From: DASUAO01 sp046484625
Lineage (GTDB): Bacteria; Actinomycetota; Acidimicrobiia; IMCC26256; PALSA-555
DNA length: 7,830 bases
Reading direction: 5' to 3'
NCBI GenBank assembly: GCA_046484625.1
Contig: JAWOIO010000105.1
Location: 1 to 7,830, forward strand
In this document: piece by piece, positions 6,482 through 7,830 of the stretch
Numbering within the stretch: the stretch's first letter is position 1
How the letters are laid out: each line of letters starts with the position of its first letter
The notes under the pieces: model-generated
Seen by the model: the letters and a program-made list of their open reading frames with translations, nothing else
Databases searched by the model: none
Told to the model about the DNA's origin: nothing
Position numbers and translations under genes: made by a program

Positions 6482-7585
6482 ATGAAGACGGCTGTTGGGA
6501 AGGTCTCGTTCGAGAACGGCGGGGTGTTCATCCGCGAAACGCGCCGCGAGGTGGAGGCGTACCTGTCCCGGGGGCACACGCGTCTCACGGGAGCGATCCG
6601 TTTGTATGCGAAAGCGCCGATCGCGCTCGGGTTGATGGCGGCCTCGTGGGGCGTGATCGTCTTCGCTCGCCCGGGCATCGTCGGCGGATTGCTCGCCCTC
6701 GCGGGGCTGTTCGCCGGTACGACGCTGGTCGCGTTCTGCGTCCAGCACGACGCGAACCACGGCGCCTACTTCCGCCGTCGGAGCTTGAACCACCTCGTCG
6801 GCTGGTCGGCGGACGCGCTGCTCGGCTTCTCGAGCTACGCGTGGCGCGTGAAGCACAACGTCGCCCACCACACGTACACGAACGTGGACGGCTTCGACGA
6901 CGACATCACGCAGGTTCCGCTGGCCCGCTTCAGCCCGACCCAGTCGCCCAGGCCCTGGTACCGGTACCAGCACGTCTACATCTGGCCGCTGTACCTGCTG
7001 ATGGGCCTGCGCTGGCAGACCGTGGGCGACATCTCCGCGTTCGCGCGAGGCCGGGTCGGGGAGAGCGCACTGCGCTTCCCGCGAGGCTGGAACCTCGCGG
7101 GGCTCATCACCGGCAAGGCCGTGTTCGTCTGCTGGGCGCTCGCGATCCCGATGCTCGTCTATCCGTGGTGGGCGGTGCTCGCTGCATACGCCGGCTTCGC
7201 GATGGTCACGAGCCTGATCATGGCGACGACGTTCCAGCTCGCCCACTGCGTCGAGGAGGCGTCGTTCGCATCCGCCGACGAGCTTCGGGACGACACGCGG
7301 GTGTGGGCGGTGCACGAGGTGGAGACGACCGTCAACTTCTGCCCCCGCAATCCCTTGCTGACCTGGGTGCTCGGCGGGCTCAACTTCCAGATCGAGCACC
7401 ATCTCTTCCCGAGGGTTCCCCATACGCACTACCCGGCGATCGCCCGCATCGTCCGCCGCAACTGCCGGTTGCACGGCATCAAGTACAGCTCCCAGCCGTC
7501 GCTCCGCGCGGCGCTGCGCTCGCACGTCGTCCATCTCCGGGAGCTGGGCCGGCTCGGCATCCCCGCCGAGATCGAGATGGGCTGA
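6482..7585 (+). CDS. Membrane fatty acid desaturase (three histidine boxes, front-end-like), 367 aa
   Basis: It should introduce a double bond into a fatty acyl chain at a di-iron centre in the membrane. The three histidine boxes are HDANH (89-93), HNVAHH (125-130) and QIEHH (303-307, in NFQIEHHLFP). Gln in place of the first His of box three is typical of front-end (delta-5/delta-6-like) and linoleoyl-CoA-type desaturases. Hydrophobic pairs at about 46-62/64-85 and 207-226/228-248 fit the usual four-helix layout. The family often carries a fused cytochrome b5 domain; none is present, so a separate electron donor is needed. ATG 6482 has GGGAGG five bases upstream. The frame stays open far upstream through the sulfatase gene, but that part is antisense shadow. 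No clear terminator hairpin follows. Regioselectivity and substrate (acyl-CoA or acyl-lipid) cannot be told. Confidence 0.92.
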   Translation: MKTAVGKVSFENGGVFIRETRREVEAYLSRGHTRLTGAIRLYAKAPIALGLMAASWGVIVFARPGIVGGLLALAGLFAGTTLVAFCVQHDANHGAYFRRRSLNHLVGWSADALLGFSSYAWRVKHNVAHHTYTNVDGFDDDITQVPLARFSPTQSPRPWYRYQHVYIWPLYLLMGLRWQTVGDISAFARGRVGESALRFPRGWNLAGLITGKAVFVCWALAIPMLVYPWWAVLAAYAGFAMVTSLIMATTFQLAHCVEEASFASADELRDDTRVWAVHEVETTVNFCPRNPLLTWVLGGLNFQIEHHLFPRVPHTHYPAIARIVRRNCRLHGIKYSSQPSLRAALRSHVVHLRELGRLGIPAEIEMG

Positions 7586-7671
7586 CGAGCAGACGATCGC
7601 GCGGTCGCTGACGAGCGGTCGGCGGTGCGGGCCCGTCGGACGGCTTCGGAGGGCGGCCACGGCAGGACAGT

Positions 7672-7684
7672 CGGTCGACCGGTC
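7672..7684. promoter_or_regulatory. Overlapping palindromes upstream of the right-edge gene
   Basis: CGGTCGACCG (7672-7681) is a perfect 10-bp palindrome and overlaps the 8-bp palindrome GACCGGTC (7677-7684). They sit just upstream of the GAAGGGAG ribosome site of the gene starting at 7700. They could be an operator, but short GC palindromes occur by chance in such DNA. Confidence 0.2.
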
Positions 7685-7699
7685 GAAGGGAGTCCGTCC

Positions 7700-7830
7700 A
7701 TGGCATGGCGGCGCGGGGAGATCTGGTTCGACGCCGAGCTGCGCTGGTTTCGGGAGGCGTCCGAGAACGTGGCCGCGTCGCTGGAGCTGAACGCACCGGC
7801 ATTCGCAGGGCTCACGCCTGCGGCACTCGG
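7700..7830 (+). CDS. 5' part of an unrecognised gene, cut by the window edge
   Basis: ATG 7700 is preceded by GAAGGGAG (7684-7691) with about eight bases of spacing. The 43 visible codons are strongly G/C-ending, as in the other genes. The N-terminus begins MAWRRGEIWFDAELRWFREA and continues as an amphipathic, probably helical segment with no signal peptide or membrane helix. I recognise no family from this fragment. It lies 114 bp after the desaturase in the same direction; with the palindromes in between, it may have its own promoter. Confidence 0.55.
   Translation, partial: MAWRRGEIWFDAELRWFREASENVAASLELNAPAFAGLTPAAL

Noticed and set aside
6419..7660. 413-codon minus-strand open frame over the desaturase.
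   Set aside because: It is a shadow of the desaturase, whose three histidine boxes are all on the plus strand, and the composition is Arg/Glu/His-rich without motifs.

Overview
The window is high-GC (roughly two-thirds G+C by eye), with coding frames whose third positions are mostly G or C. Spaced Shine-Dalgarno sequences and a BTAD-type regulator fused to a beta-propeller point to an actinobacterium. The gene mix (BTAD-propeller regulator, small secreted proteins, cytosolic sulfatase with its FGE) reminds me most of soil Thermoleophilia (Gaiellales/Solirubrobacterales). That placement is from memory of the families and is not proven here.

Left part (1-1635): a minus-strand set of three small genes. 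In transcription order they are a DUF1059-like small protein (1558-1343), a 96-aa secreted protein (1184-894) and a 186-aa secreted protein (820-260). A hairpin lies between the last two, and a perfect 12-bp hairpin follows the last stop codon. The first 216 bases hold no convincing gene, only a plus-strand hairpin at 85-110.

Middle (1636-3723): divergent from that set is a 633-aa membrane-anchored transcription factor. It has an OmpR-type winged helix, a BTAD domain, one transmembrane helix and a seven-repeat beta-propeller outside the membrane. After its stop comes a short plus-strand open frame (3543-3722) with coding-like third positions, perhaps a gene remnant. It overlaps, tail to tail, the run-on 3' end of the next gene.

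Right part (3634-7585): a minus-strand pair encodes a cytosolic type I sulfatase (6238-4733) and, 13 bp downstream, an aerobic formylglycine-generating enzyme (4719-3634). The second should convert Cys55 of the first into the catalytic formylglycine. Divergent from the pair, across a 243-bp control region, is a membrane fatty acid desaturase with three histidine boxes (6482-7585). The window ends inside a new plus-strand gene starting at 7700 whose product I do not recognise.

There is no CRISPR array, tRNA, rRNA, insertion sequence or phage gene. The two most interesting units are the propeller-sensor regulator facing a small secretome operon, and the self-contained sulfatase/FGE pair opposite a desaturase.
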